Part shown: piece by piece, positions 9,063 through 15,529 of the stretch
How positions within the stretch are numbered: the first letter of the stretch is position 1
Layout of the letters: each line of letters opens with the position of its first letter
The notes under the pieces: generated by a model
Told to the model about the DNA's origin: nothing
The model's database searches: none
Seen by the model: the letters and a program-made list of their open reading frames with translations, nothing else
DNA from: JAKQIM01 sp964633225
GTDB taxonomy: Bacteria; Chloroflexota; Anaerolineae; Anaerolineales; UBA4823
DNA: 64,000 nt
Assembly: GCA_964633225.1 (NCBI GenBank)
Contig: CAZWFQ010000015.1
Span: 1-64,000, forward strand
Reading direction: 5' to 3'
Translations under genes and position numbers: made by a program

Positions 9063-9210
9063 TTTTTATTCCTCATGCGGCATTGCAGTCAGTTCTTCAA
9101 GCGGCTGGACCTAAGATTTTGAAATTTCAGTGCATAAAACAGGGCGATCCGTTCGATGATTGCGCCTGTTGAGAATAATAGTGTAACATAATATTGGGCG
9201 TGTATCCTTT

Positions 9211-9240
9211 AAAATGCAAAAACTGTGCCTGGGCACAGTT
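9211..9240 (-). terminator. Intrinsic terminator in the AOR leader (riboswitch expression platform)
   Basis: On the minus strand, AACTGTGC and GCACAGTT form an 8-base-pair stem closed by the loop CCAG, followed at once by TTTGCATTTT. The two T bases ending the stem extend the U-run to five. It lies between the third aptamer and the AOR start codon, where a switchable terminator is expected. Which alternative pairing opens it was not resolved. Confidence 0.65.
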
Positions 9241-9284
9241 TACTTGACGGTTAAAAAACACCAACGCTCTTCGGTAGTCTGGCA

Positions 9285-9365
9285 ATCATGGCAACCCTAT
9301 AATAAAAGTTGCTTTAGACCCATAACTTTGTGTCGCCAGCTTTCACTGGTTTTGCCTGTTCGGTG
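9285..9365 (-). promoter_or_regulatory. Cyclic-di-GMP-I (GEMM-I) riboswitch aptamer, third of three
   Basis: The reverse complement reads GGCAAAACCAGTGAAAGCTG and continues GCGACACAAAGTTATGGGTC then TAAA. This matches the GEMM-I core: GGCAAAcc, a GAAA-tetraloop hairpin, the GACGCAAAG-like internal strand and CTAA. The hairpin stem is CCAG/CTGG. A second stem follows, GCAAC (plus-strand 9308-9312) with GTTGC (9291-9295). One deviation is GACACAAAG in place of GACGCAAAG. It is the copy nearest the terminator and the AOR gene. Confidence 0.85.
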
Positions 9366-9375
9366 GTTCGGCGGT

Positions 9376-9535
9376 CCTGATCACTGGGTCTTGCGCTTGC
9401 TTGCTTTCACTTGCCGTTGCTTGCTTACGCTTGCGCTTGCTTGTTTCCGCTTGCTTTTGCTAGCCAGTGATTTTAGACCCGTAACTTTGCGTCCCAAGCT
9501 TTCGCTTGGTTTGCCATTTTCGGGGGTCTGGCGGC
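9376..9535 (-). promoter_or_regulatory. Cyclic-di-GMP-I (GEMM-I) riboswitch aptamer, middle copy with extended arm
   Basis: This is the copy closest to consensus. On the minus strand it reads GGCAAACCAAGCGAAAGCTT then GGGACGCAAAGTTACGGGTC and TAAA. CCAAGC pairs with GCTTGG around a GAAA loop (plus-strand 9494-9509). The following arm is a perfect 8-base-pair stem, ATCACTGG with CCAGTGAT (plus-strand 9380-9387 and 9464-9471). It encloses 76 bases built largely from GCAAGC-like units, far longer than the usual short terminal loop. Confidence 0.9.
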
Positions 9536-9540
9536 CTTGA

Positions 9541-9620
9541 CCGACGAGGGGGGCGACGGTTTTAGGTCCATGACTCTGCGTCGCAGGCTTTCGCCTGTTT
9601 TGCTTTTTTCGGAGCGTTGT
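9541..9620 (-). promoter_or_regulatory. Cyclic-di-GMP-I (GEMM-I) riboswitch aptamer, first transcribed copy
   Basis: The minus strand reads GCAAAACAGGCGAAAGCCTG then CGACGCAGAGTCATGGACCT and AAAACC. The stem CAGGC/GCCTG around GAAA differs in sequence from the other copies but keeps pairing (plus-strand 9584-9597). The core deviates (GCAGAG for GCAAAG, AGCAAAA for GGCAAAC), so ligand affinity may be lower. The family assignment rests on the shared layout with the other two copies. Confidence 0.75.
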
Positions 9621-9622
9621 AC

Positions 9623-9654
9623 TTTAATTTTCGCGCTTCAATCGGAAAAGTCAA
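9623..9654 (-). promoter_or_regulatory. Possible promoter of the riboswitch-AOR transcript
   Basis: On the minus strand a TTGACT (plus-strand 9649-9654) lies upstream of an AT-rich AAAATTAAAGT. It is placed just before the first aptamer, where transcription should begin. The -10 match is imperfect. Confidence 0.4.
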
Positions 9655-9690
9655 GTTAATGAAAATTATCACAATGTGGGCAATTAAAAT

Positions 9691-9727
9691 GCAAGCAGAT
9701 CGGTGAGGGGGTCACCCATCTGCTTGC
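9691..9727. other. Long hairpin between the riboswitch promoter and the tRNA cluster
   Basis: GCAAGCAGAT (9691-9700) pairs with ATCTGCTTGC (9718-9727), with an inner GGTGA/TCACC pairing around a G-run. On the minus strand it is followed by ATTTTAATT, like a weak terminator. No gene that it would terminate is visible on either side. Confidence 0.5.
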
Positions 9728-9816
9728 AAGTTGATTCTAAAGTAAAACTGTCAAAAAATCAAATTAATGCTCTATGAAAAAAATCTGGCAGGCTGAAACG
9801 CAACTTGCGCGAGTGC

Positions 9817-9845
9817 TTGACAATCTGAGGTCATGTAGGTAAAAT
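9817..9845 (+). promoter_or_regulatory. Promoter of the tRNA cluster
   Basis: A perfect TTGACA (9817-9822), a 17-base spacer and TAAAAT (9840-9845) form a near-consensus housekeeping promoter. Transcription would begin near 9852, about 25 bases before tRNA-Phe. Confidence 0.8.
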
Positions 9846-9876
9846 AAGCCCGCACTTTGAAAGCCAAACACTGCAA

Positions 9877-9949
9877 GCCGAGATAGCTCAGTTGGTAGAG
9901 CACGCGACTGAAAATTGCGGTGTCGTCAGTTCGATCCTGACTCTCGGCA
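9877..9949 (+). tRNA. tRNA-Phe (anticodon GAA)
   Basis: A complete cloverleaf: acceptor GCCGAGA pairs with TCTCGGC, the D arm is GCTC...GAGC, and the anticodon loop CTGAAAA presents GAA. The T arm is GTCAG-TTCGATC-CTGAC and the discriminator base is A. CCA is not encoded. It is the first of three tRNAs behind one promoter. Confidence 0.97.
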
Positions 9950-9977
9950 CTCTCTGGCCTGCACAAATAGGCCACTT

Positions 9978-10050
9978 GCGGGCTTAGTTCAGTTGGTAGA
10001 ACACCTCCTTGCCAAGGAGAAGGTCGTGGGTTCGAGTCCCATAGCCCGCT
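9978..10050 (+). tRNA. tRNA-Gly (anticodon GCC)
   Basis: Acceptor GCGGGCT pairs with AGCCCGC and the discriminator is T. The anticodon loop TTGCCAA presents GCC on the stem CCTCC/GGAGA. The T loop is TTCGAGT. CCA is not encoded. It lies 28 bases after tRNA-Phe. Confidence 0.97.
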
Positions 10051-10063
10051 CTGCAAAAACGAT

Positions 10064-10090
10064 GAATGGATGATCCTGGATCATCCATTC
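10064..10090 (+). other. Perfect 12-bp hairpin between tRNA-Gly and tRNA-Cys
   Basis: GAATGGATGATC and GATCATCCATTC pair exactly around the loop CTG. No T-run follows, so it is not a standard terminator. It could be a processing site or transcript-stabilising element in the polycistronic tRNA precursor. Confidence 0.6.
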
Positions 10091-10110
10091 GTTGTCATAG
10101 CCAATATTTC

Positions 10111-10181
10111 GGCGTCGTGGCCAAGTGGCAAGGCAAGGGTCTGCAAAACCCTGATCAGGGGTTCAAATCCCCTCGACGCCT
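10111..10181 (+). tRNA. tRNA-Cys (anticodon GCA)
   Basis: Acceptor GGCGTCG pairs with CGACGCC, and the discriminator T is typical of tRNA-Cys. The anticodon loop CTGCAAA presents GCA on the stem AGGGT/ACCCT. The T loop is TTCAAAT. The total is 71 bases and CCA is not encoded. Confidence 0.97.
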
Positions 10182-10187
10182 CTGAAA

Positions 10188-10223
10188 ACGATCATGAGAT
10201 GGTTCTCGTGATCGTTTTTTTTT
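10188..10223 (+). terminator. Intrinsic terminator of the tRNA cluster
   Basis: ACGATCATGAGA pairs with TCTCGTGATCGT around TGGT, with one G-T pair, and is followed by a run of nine T. It is a strong factor-independent terminator seven bases after tRNA-Cys. Confidence 0.9.
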
Positions 10224-10244
10224 GTTTGATCACCCGAAACTAGA

Positions 10245-10273
10245 TTGACGAAATATCTTTCAAGGTATACACT
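10245..10273 (+). promoter_or_regulatory. Promoter of the ABC exporter operon
   Basis: TTGACG (10245-10250), a 17-base spacer and TACACT (10268-10273) form a good promoter upstream of the ATPase gene. It sits just after the tRNA terminator. Confidence 0.65.
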
Positions 10274-10316
10274 GTATAGGGGGTTTCAATACAACCAACG
10301 ACCAAGGAGCGAATTT

Positions 10317-11189
10317 ATGAGCATTATTGAAGTTTCTCACCTGACCAAATATTATGGCAAATCACGGGGGATTGTGGATGTGTCATTTAGCGTGGAAGAA
10401 GGGGAAATCTTTGGCTTCATTGGGCCCAACGGCGCGGGGAAATCTACCACTATCCGCTTGCTGTTGTCGTTGATCCACCCAACCAGCGGCAGCGCCAGGG
10501 TCTTTGGGAAAGATGTGGTTACCCAGGGCCCCGAGATCCGCCGCGATATTGGTTACCTGCCTTCGGAAGTTTATTACTATGAAGGAATGAAGGTGATCGA
10601 CCTGCTTAAGTATTCTGCCAGCTTCTACGATCACGACTGCCGCGAGCGCATCCAGGAACTATCTGAGACGATGGAATTGGAAATGAACCGCCGCATCAGC
10701 GATCTATCCTACGGTAATAAGAAGAAGGTAGGCATTGTGCAGGGCCTGCTGCACAGCCCGAAGCTGCTCTTCTTGGATGAGCCGACTGCCGGCCTCGACC
10801 CGCTGATGCAGCGCAAATTCTTTGACTTGATCCGGGCCGAGAATGCCCGCGGTGTGACTGTTTTCTTTTCCTCGCACATCTTGGGCGAGGTGCAGCGCTT
10901 GTGCAGCCGGGTGGGAATCATTCGCGAGGGCAAGATGGTTGAGATCTCCAACATCCGCACCCTGCAACAAAATAACTACAAGAAAGTACGCCTGACAGCG
11001 GAGGGGCTGGCACCGGGCGCTTTCGATCTGCCGGGCGTGACCAATGTGCAGACGGAGGATGGTACGCTGAGCTTCTTCTTCAAGGGGGATATTAACGCCG
11101 TACTGCAAAAGCTCAGCGGGATGCAGGTGGCCGATGTGACCATCGAAGAGCCGACGCTGGAAGAAATCTTCATGCATTACTATGAATAG
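10317..11189 (+). CDS. ABC transporter ATP-binding protein (ABC-2 type exporter)
   Basis: The 290-residue ATPase begins SIIEVSHLTKYYG. It has Walker A GPNGAGKST, the Q-loop region near GYLPSE, Walker B LLFLDEPTAGLDP and the switch His in SSHI. The signature motif is LSYGNKKK in place of LSGGQ, a variant common in CcmA/YhcH-like ABC-2 exporters. The C-terminal ~70 residues form the accessory domain found in this group, ending EPTLEEIFMHYY. The ATG is preceded by AAGGAG and lies downstream of the promoter; the longer reading frame starts inside the promoter. It forms an operon with the two permeases that follow. The cargo is unknown. Confidence 0.85.
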   Translation: MSIIEVSHLTKYYGKSRGIVDVSFSVEEGEIFGFIGPNGAGKSTTIRLLLSLIHPTSGSARVFGKDVVTQGPEIRRDIGYLPSEVYYYEGMKVIDLLKYSASFYDHDCRERIQELSETMELEMNRRISDLSYGNKKKVGIVQGLLHSPKLLFLDEPTAGLDPLMQRKFFDLIRAENARGVTVFFSSHILGEVQRLCSRVGIIREGKMVEISNIRTLQQNNYKKVRLTAEGLAPGAFDLPGVTNVQTEDGTLSFFFKGDINAVLQKLSGMQVADVTIEEPTLEEIFMHYYE

Positions 11190-11198
11190 GCGGCGACC

Positions 11199-12008
11199 AT
11201 GAAAGCAAACATCTATCGACATGAGTTGCATGTTAGGCTGAAATCGGTAATCATCTGGTCGTTGGGGATGGCGGTCTTGCTGACGTTCTTCTTTGCCATG
11301 TTCCCCATTTTTGCCGATCAGGCAGCGTTGATGAATGATTTCCTGGCCAGGTATCCGCAGGAGCTGCGGGCCGCCTTTGGCATGGACCGCATGGACCTCT
11401 CTACAGCACTGGGATTTTACAGCTTCGTTTTCATGTTTGTCCAGCTTTGCCTGGCAATCCAGGCCAGTAATTATGGTTTTGGCCTGGTCTCGATCGAAGA
11501 AAGCGAGCTGACGGCAGACTTCTTGCTGAGCAAGCCGGTCAGCCGTGCCCAGGTGTTGACCAGTAAACTCTTGGCTGCCCTGACCAGCCTGACCATCACC
11601 AACCTGGTGATATGGGTGGTCAGTTTCACTGCCATTGAGCTTTTTCGCGGCGAGCACGAGTATGCTGTGCGTCCGCTGCTGTTGGTGCTGGCCAGCATTG
11701 TGATCTTCCAGCTCTTCTTCCTGAGCGTGGGGCTGGTCATTTCGCTGTTGGTCAAACGGGTACGCAGTGTGACACCTTATGGGCTGGGGTTGGGCTTTGG
11801 TATGTACGTGCTGAATGCCTTTAGTGGGGTATTGGGGGATGTGGCCCTTGAGCTGATTACGCCCTTCAAGCACATTGATCCAACCTATATCCTCACAGAA
11901 GCTGCATATGATGTGCCGCTGATGTTGTTGAATATGACGGTTAGCCTGGTGGCGCTGGGGGCCAGCTACTGGTTGTATACCCGGCGCGACATCCCGGCGG
12001 TGTCGTAA
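11199..12008 (+). CDS. ABC-2 type permease, first subunit
   Basis: The 269-residue membrane protein has about six hydrophobic helices. The first spans roughly residues 15-40 after a basic N-terminus, and the last ends just before the terminal YTRRDIPAVS. A cytoplasmic segment carries the EESELTADFLLSKPVSR motif typical of ABC-2 permeases, which probably docks the ATPase. It starts 9 bases after the ATPase gene and is followed 11 bases later by a second, similar permease. The two would form a heterodimeric channel for export of a lipid, peptide or antibiotic; the substrate is not identifiable. Confidence 0.78.
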   Translation: MKANIYRHELHVRLKSVIIWSLGMAVLLTFFFAMFPIFADQAALMNDFLARYPQELRAAFGMDRMDLSTALGFYSFVFMFVQLCLAIQASNYGFGLVSIEESELTADFLLSKPVSRAQVLTSKLLAALTSLTITNLVIWVVSFTAIELFRGEHEYAVRPLLLVLASIVIFQLFFLSVGLVISLLVKRVRSVTPYGLGLGFGMYVLNAFSGVLGDVALELITPFKHIDPTYILTEAAYDVPLMLLNMTVSLVALGASYWLYTRRDIPAVS

Positions 12009-12019
12009 GGAGGCACAGG

Positions 12020-12814
12020 ATGAACATCTTTCTACGTGAGCTGAAAGCCAACCTCAAATCTCTGCTCATCTGGAGTGTGATCATTTCACTCTTGATCATG
12101 ATGGCTGGGGCCAAATTCTCAGCCTTTGCCGGCGATCCAGAAACGGTGAAGATGCTGGATGCGATGCCTCCGGCGCTGTTGGATGCCTTGAGCATGCGAG
12201 CCTTTAACCTGACCACGGTGAGCGGGTTCTACGGCATCATGTTCATTTACTTTGCGTTGATGGGCGCCATTGCGGCAGCCATGTGGGGCAGTGACATTAT
12301 TTCTAAAGAAGAGCGCGATAAAACGGTTGAGTTCTCGTTGGTGCTGCCGGTCTCGCGCAGCCGGGTTGTCACCGCCAAGGCGCTGGCGGCGGTGGTCAAC
12401 TGCGCCGCCTTTGCCTTGATCACCTGGGGTATGTCACTGGTAGGGACGCGCTCGTTCAACCCCGACCAGGCCTTCTACGACTTCTTAGGGCTAGAAATGC
12501 GGGCCATGTTCGCCATCGAACTGATCTTCTTGGCGATAGGGCTGTTATTAGGCTGTGCCATGAAGCGTTACAAGCTGTCTGGCTCGACGGCGGTGGGCAT
12601 CATTTTGGCAACTTACTTCATATCCATTGTGTCAGTATTGAACGAAAACCTGGATTTTCTTAAGTACTTCACGCCGTTCAAGTATTTTGATGCGGGCGAG
12701 CTCTTCCGCAGGGGCACAGTGGATGGAATCTACCTGCTGCTCTCGGCGGTGATCATCGTCACCTGCCTGGCAGGGGCGTATTGGATCTATAACAAACGCG
12801 ATCTGTATATTTAG
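12020..12814 (+). CDS. ABC-2 type permease, second subunit
   Basis: The 264-residue protein has the same topology as its neighbour. It contains the equivalent cytoplasmic motif ISKEERDKTVEFSLVLPVSR and the same YNKRD-type tail. The ATG follows AAGGAGG at good spacing. It is the last gene of the three-gene exporter operon. A long hairpin lies in the gap before the convergent Lgt-like gene. The two permeases look like diverged duplicates of one another (seen in motif order; not aligned computationally). Confidence 0.78.
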   Translation: MNIFLRELKANLKSLLIWSVIISLLIMMAGAKFSAFAGDPETVKMLDAMPPALLDALSMRAFNLTTVSGFYGIMFIYFALMGAIAAAMWGSDIISKEERDKTVEFSLVLPVSRSRVVTAKALAAVVNCAAFALITWGMSLVGTRSFNPDQAFYDFLGLEMRAMFAIELIFLAIGLLLGCAMKRYKLSGSTAVGIILATYFISIVSVLNENLDFLKYFTPFKYFDAGELFRRGTVDGIYLLLSAVIIVTCLAGAYWIYNKRDLYI

Positions 12815-12822
12815 GGATGGCG

Positions 12823-12864
12823 AACGAACGTGAAGTGATGCGTGAGCGCCACTTCACGTTCGTT
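12823..12864. terminator. 15-bp hairpin between convergent genes
   Basis: AACGAACGTGAAGTG and CACTTCACGTTCGTT pair perfectly around 12 bases. It serves the convergent ends of the ABC permease and Lgt-like genes; its right arm overlaps the latter's stop codon. There is no strong U-run in either direction, so termination efficiency is uncertain. Confidence 0.6.
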
Positions 12865-13645
12865 TAAGGATAGAAGCTCGCCTGAGCCCCCAAAGAATCC
12901 CGACCAGTGCAGCCATGAACCCGAGCAAGCTGTACAAGTGGTTCCATGTCCACGCGCCGAACAGGATCGGTGTATCTCCGCGCCAGGCTTCGAAGTACAA
13001 GCGTTGGCCGCAGAACAGCAGCACATACAACCAGAAGAGAAAACCTTCAAACGGCCAGCCGCGCCCTTTGCCACTCTGAATGGTCCAGCGTTCGAAACTT
13101 AGCAGGGCAAATAAGATCAGCAGGTTGATCAGCGCGTCTACGATCTGGGTTGGGTACCGGTTGGCCCACAGGCCATGATCATCGGGCAGGCGCATAGCCA
13201 GCCAGGTGCTGGTTAATTTGCCATATGAGTCGCCAGCCAACTGGCAGCCGATGCGCACGATCGCCAGAGCAAGCGGCAAGAGCGGCGCAAACAGGTCAAA
13301 AGACCAACCCACCGGGCGATGGTTGTGCTTGCAGTAGAGCAGCCCGGCCAAAGAGCCGCCAGTTACGGCTCCAAACCAATTCTGCCCGCTCAACCACCAT
13401 TGTGCGGGGGCCGGATTTCCGGCCAAATGGTTGGTTGCATATGGAATGAACAGGCCCAGGTAAGCCCCTCCCAGCACTCCCAACGCCAGGTAAAAAACCA
13501 GGTTGATCACTTCATTTACAGTGGAACGATAGCCGCGTTTCAGGGCGCGGTGGTTGGCGAAGATTCCCACCGCAATGGCGGCCAGCAAATTCAATACCAG
13601 GTGGGTGCTAAGTTTGAAACTGCCGATGAGGATGGTTGGATACAT
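12854..13645 (-). CDS. Prolipoprotein diacylglyceryl transferase-like membrane protein (Lgt family variant)
   Basis: The 263-residue protein has seven or so hydrophobic helices and clear Lgt landmarks: the YPTIL N-terminus, a GAVTGG segment, an IVRIGCQLAGDSYG signature and NRYPTQ near residue 165. Lgt transfers diacylglycerol from phosphatidylglycerol to the lipobox Cys of prelipoproteins in the membrane. The signature differs from the usual GRxGNFxNxExxG: the Arg is kept, but the Asn is Gln and the Glu is Asp. It may therefore be a divergent paralogue with other acceptors. A GGAG site precedes the ATG, and the gene diverges from the acyl ligase gene with a 47-base gap. Confidence 0.75.
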   Translation of the reverse strand: MYPTILIGSFKLSTHLVLNLLAAIAVGIFANHRALKRGYRSTVNEVINLVFYLALGVLGGAYLGLFIPYATNHLAGNPAPAQWWLSGQNWFGAVTGGSLAGLLYCKHNHRPVGWSFDLFAPLLPLALAIVRIGCQLAGDSYGKLTSTWLAMRLPDDHGLWANRYPTQIVDALINLLILFALLSFERWTIQSGKGRGWPFEGFLFWLYVLLFCGQRLYFEAWRGDTPILFGAWTWNHLYSLLGFMAALVGILWGLRRASILKRT

Positions 13646-13676
13646 AAGAGAGTCTCCACAAAAACAAACAGTTTAA

Positions 13677-13685
13677 TGATACACT
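13677..13685 (+). promoter_or_regulatory. Extended -10 promoter of the acyl ligase operon
   Basis: TGATACACT lies only 7 bases before the ATG at 13693, so the transcript would begin at or next to the start codon. No ribosome-binding site is visible, consistent with a leaderless mRNA. Confidence 0.5.
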
Positions 13686-13692
13686 GAAAAGC

Positions 13693-15279
13693 ATGATTTT
13701 CCAAAGGCTGTTAGGTAAGATTGGCTCACAAAGGCTGCTCAAGCTGGCTTTCACGATACGGCCCGAAAGCGAACTGCTGATTTTCAAAGAACAGCGCCTG
13801 ACACGCCGGCAGGCCTTTGCCGATATCCAGGCACTGGGCGGGGGCCTACAGGCCTTGGGCATCCGGCGCGGCGAGCGTATTTCAACCTTGCTGCCGGCCT
13901 GCCCAACATCATTCTACACGATGTTCTTGCCTCAGATGATGGGCACGGTCAATGTGCCGCTCAACCCGCTGTTAAGCGAGCGCGAGCTTCAGCATATCTT
14001 GACGGATTGTGGGGCGCGGGCAGTCATCATTCCCCAGCGCTGGCTGGGGCGAGATTACCCGGCGATGTTTGAACGGTTGCTGCCATCCCTGCCCGAGTTG
14101 CGCCGGGTGATCGTGTTGGATGCACCCGCTGGCGAAGGTGACGGGGATACGTTCTATTCGATGGCCGAGTTAATGGGATGGGGAAAAAAACTGGTATCGC
14201 CCACCATCACTGGCGAAGACCTTTCGCTGATCACTTACACTTCTGGCACCACTGGCCTGCCAAAAGGGGTGATGCATAATTCACAGCGCACCTTTGGGTT
14301 AGCGGTGCGCTCGGTGGGGCCGCGCCTCGATATGAGCCTGATGCGCAGCTTGCTGCTGCCTTTCCCGCCATACCAATTTGGCGGCATGTTGGGCAGCGTG
14401 GCGGCGCTCTTGGGTGGGGGGAAGATCGTGCTGATGGACCGCTTTGACCCACTGGAGATGCTGGCGGCTATCGAGCGGGAGCGGGTAACGCAGGTGGTTG
14501 GTTCGCCAACCATGTACCGCCTGATGCTCAGGGCCGCTGAGAGAGAAAATTATGACCTGTCTTCACTGCGCAGGTTGACTTTTTCAGCAGAGCCTTGCCC
14601 GCCAGAACTGGCGCGTGCCATCCATGCGCACTTTGGTTGCAATATCGAGAATATTTACGCCACCACCGAGAGCATGGTCATCTCTTGGACGGGGCTGGAT
14701 GATGGCTGGGAGATGGCGGCGACCACGGTGGGGAAGCCTGCGCCGGGCGTGCAGGTGCGCATTGTGGACGATCGGTGCCTTCCCCTGCCCACAGGAGAAC
14801 GCGGAGAGATTGCTGTGCGCACCTCTCAGATGATGCTGGGCTACTATAATGCGCCCGATCTATCTGCACAGGCATTAGATGCTGATGGCTGGTACTATAC
14901 GGGCGATATTGGCACAATTGGAGAAGATGGTTACCTGCGCTTGAGCGATCGAAAAAAGGATCTCATCATCCGTGCCGGGCAGAATATCTTTCCGGCTGAA
15001 ATCGAGATGGTACTGCATACCCATGCCGGTGTACGGCGGGCGGCTGTGGTGGGTGTGCCGCATCCTTTGACAGGTGAAGCGATTTGGGCGTTTGTGGAAC
15101 CCCAACCCGGGGCGCAATTGACCGTCATCCAGGTTGTAGAGCATTGCCGTGGGCAGATTGCACCTTTTAAGATGCCCGAACAGGTGCGTTTTGTAGAACG
15201 TTTGCCGGTTACGGCAATTGGCAAGGTGCAAAAATATAAGCTGCGCGAGCTGGCACAGGAGGAGCTTACATATGCCTGA
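13693..15279 (+). CDS. Acyl-CoA/acyl-ACP synthetase (AMP-forming ligase, ANL superfamily)
   Basis: The 528-residue enzyme has the ANL core motifs: the AMP-binding loop YTSGTTGLPKG near residue 180, the YATTES adenine motif, the WYYTGD hinge region, the DRKKDLIIRAGQNIFP linker and the catalytic Lys in TAIGKVQK near the C-terminus. It activates a carboxylic acid, probably a fatty acid, as acyl-AMP and transfers it to CoA or to a carrier-protein thiol. The next gene encodes a carrier protein whose start overlaps this stop, so ACP is a likely acceptor (inference). The ATG lies 7 bases after an extended -10, with no Shine-Dalgarno sequence. Confidence 0.85.
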   Translation: MIFQRLLGKIGSQRLLKLAFTIRPESELLIFKEQRLTRRQAFADIQALGGGLQALGIRRGERISTLLPACPTSFYTMFLPQMMGTVNVPLNPLLSERELQHILTDCGARAVIIPQRWLGRDYPAMFERLLPSLPELRRVIVLDAPAGEGDGDTFYSMAELMGWGKKLVSPTITGEDLSLITYTSGTTGLPKGVMHNSQRTFGLAVRSVGPRLDMSLMRSLLLPFPPYQFGGMLGSVAALLGGGKIVLMDRFDPLEMLAAIERERVTQVVGSPTMYRLMLRAAERENYDLSSLRRLTFSAEPCPPELARAIHAHFGCNIENIYATTESMVISWTGLDDGWEMAATTVGKPAPGVQVRIVDDRCLPLPTGERGEIAVRTSQMMLGYYNAPDLSAQALDADGWYYTGDIGTIGEDGYLRLSDRKKDLIIRAGQNIFPAEIEMVLHTHAGVRRAAVVGVPHPLTGEAIWAFVEPQPGAQLTVIQVVEHCRGQIAPFKMPEQVRFVERLPVTAIGKVQKYKLRELAQEELTYA

Positions 15280-15529
15280 AACCGTGAAGCCGCTCTCTTT
15301 TGAGCAATTCCAGAGCCTGGTGGCAGGTATTTTGGAAGCGCCGGTTGAGCTGATCACCCCGGGCGCGTATTTTGTGACCGACCTGGGTGTGGATTCGATC
15401 AAGCTGGTGGAAGTGCTGTTGGAGCTGCAAAGGTTGGGCATAGAGGTAACACCCGACCTGGCGTGGCGCATCCAGACGGTCGGCGATGCGTACCAGTATT
15501 ACCAGGAGCAGGCAGGTTGTGATTCCTGA
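15272..15529 (+). CDS. Acyl carrier protein
   Basis: The 85-residue protein has the phosphopantetheine site DLGVDSIKLVE, with Ser42 as the attachment residue, in a four-helix acidic carrier fold. It overlaps the ligase gene by 8 bases and has an AGGAGG site inside that gene, so the two are translated together. It is probably a dedicated carrier for the neighbouring ligase and acyltransferase rather than the housekeeping ACP, because no fab genes are nearby (inference). Confidence 0.88.
   Translation: MPETVKPLSFEQFQSLVAGILEAPVELITPGAYFVTDLGVDSIKLVEVLLELQRLGIEVTPDLAWRIQTVGDAYQYYQEQAGCDS

Noticed and set aside
9388..9463. CTTGC/GCAAGC iterations considered as a CRISPR or satellite array
   Set aside because: Units are 5-7 bases with no spacers, and they are enclosed by the stem of the middle aptamer.
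9214..9540. 108-codon plus-strand reading frame across the repeats
   Set aside because: It is antisense to the three riboswitch aptamers and its apparent protein repeats simply reflect them. There is no ribosome-binding site.
9772..10056. 94-codon minus-strand frame (SNPRPSPWQGGVLPTELSP type)
   Set aside because: It is the antisense reading of tRNA-Phe and tRNA-Gly, a well-known artefact in protein databases.
10704..11873. 389-codon minus-strand frame opposite the ABC ATPase and permease
   Set aside because: It is a shadow frame. The plus strand carries intact Walker motifs and a coherent operon.
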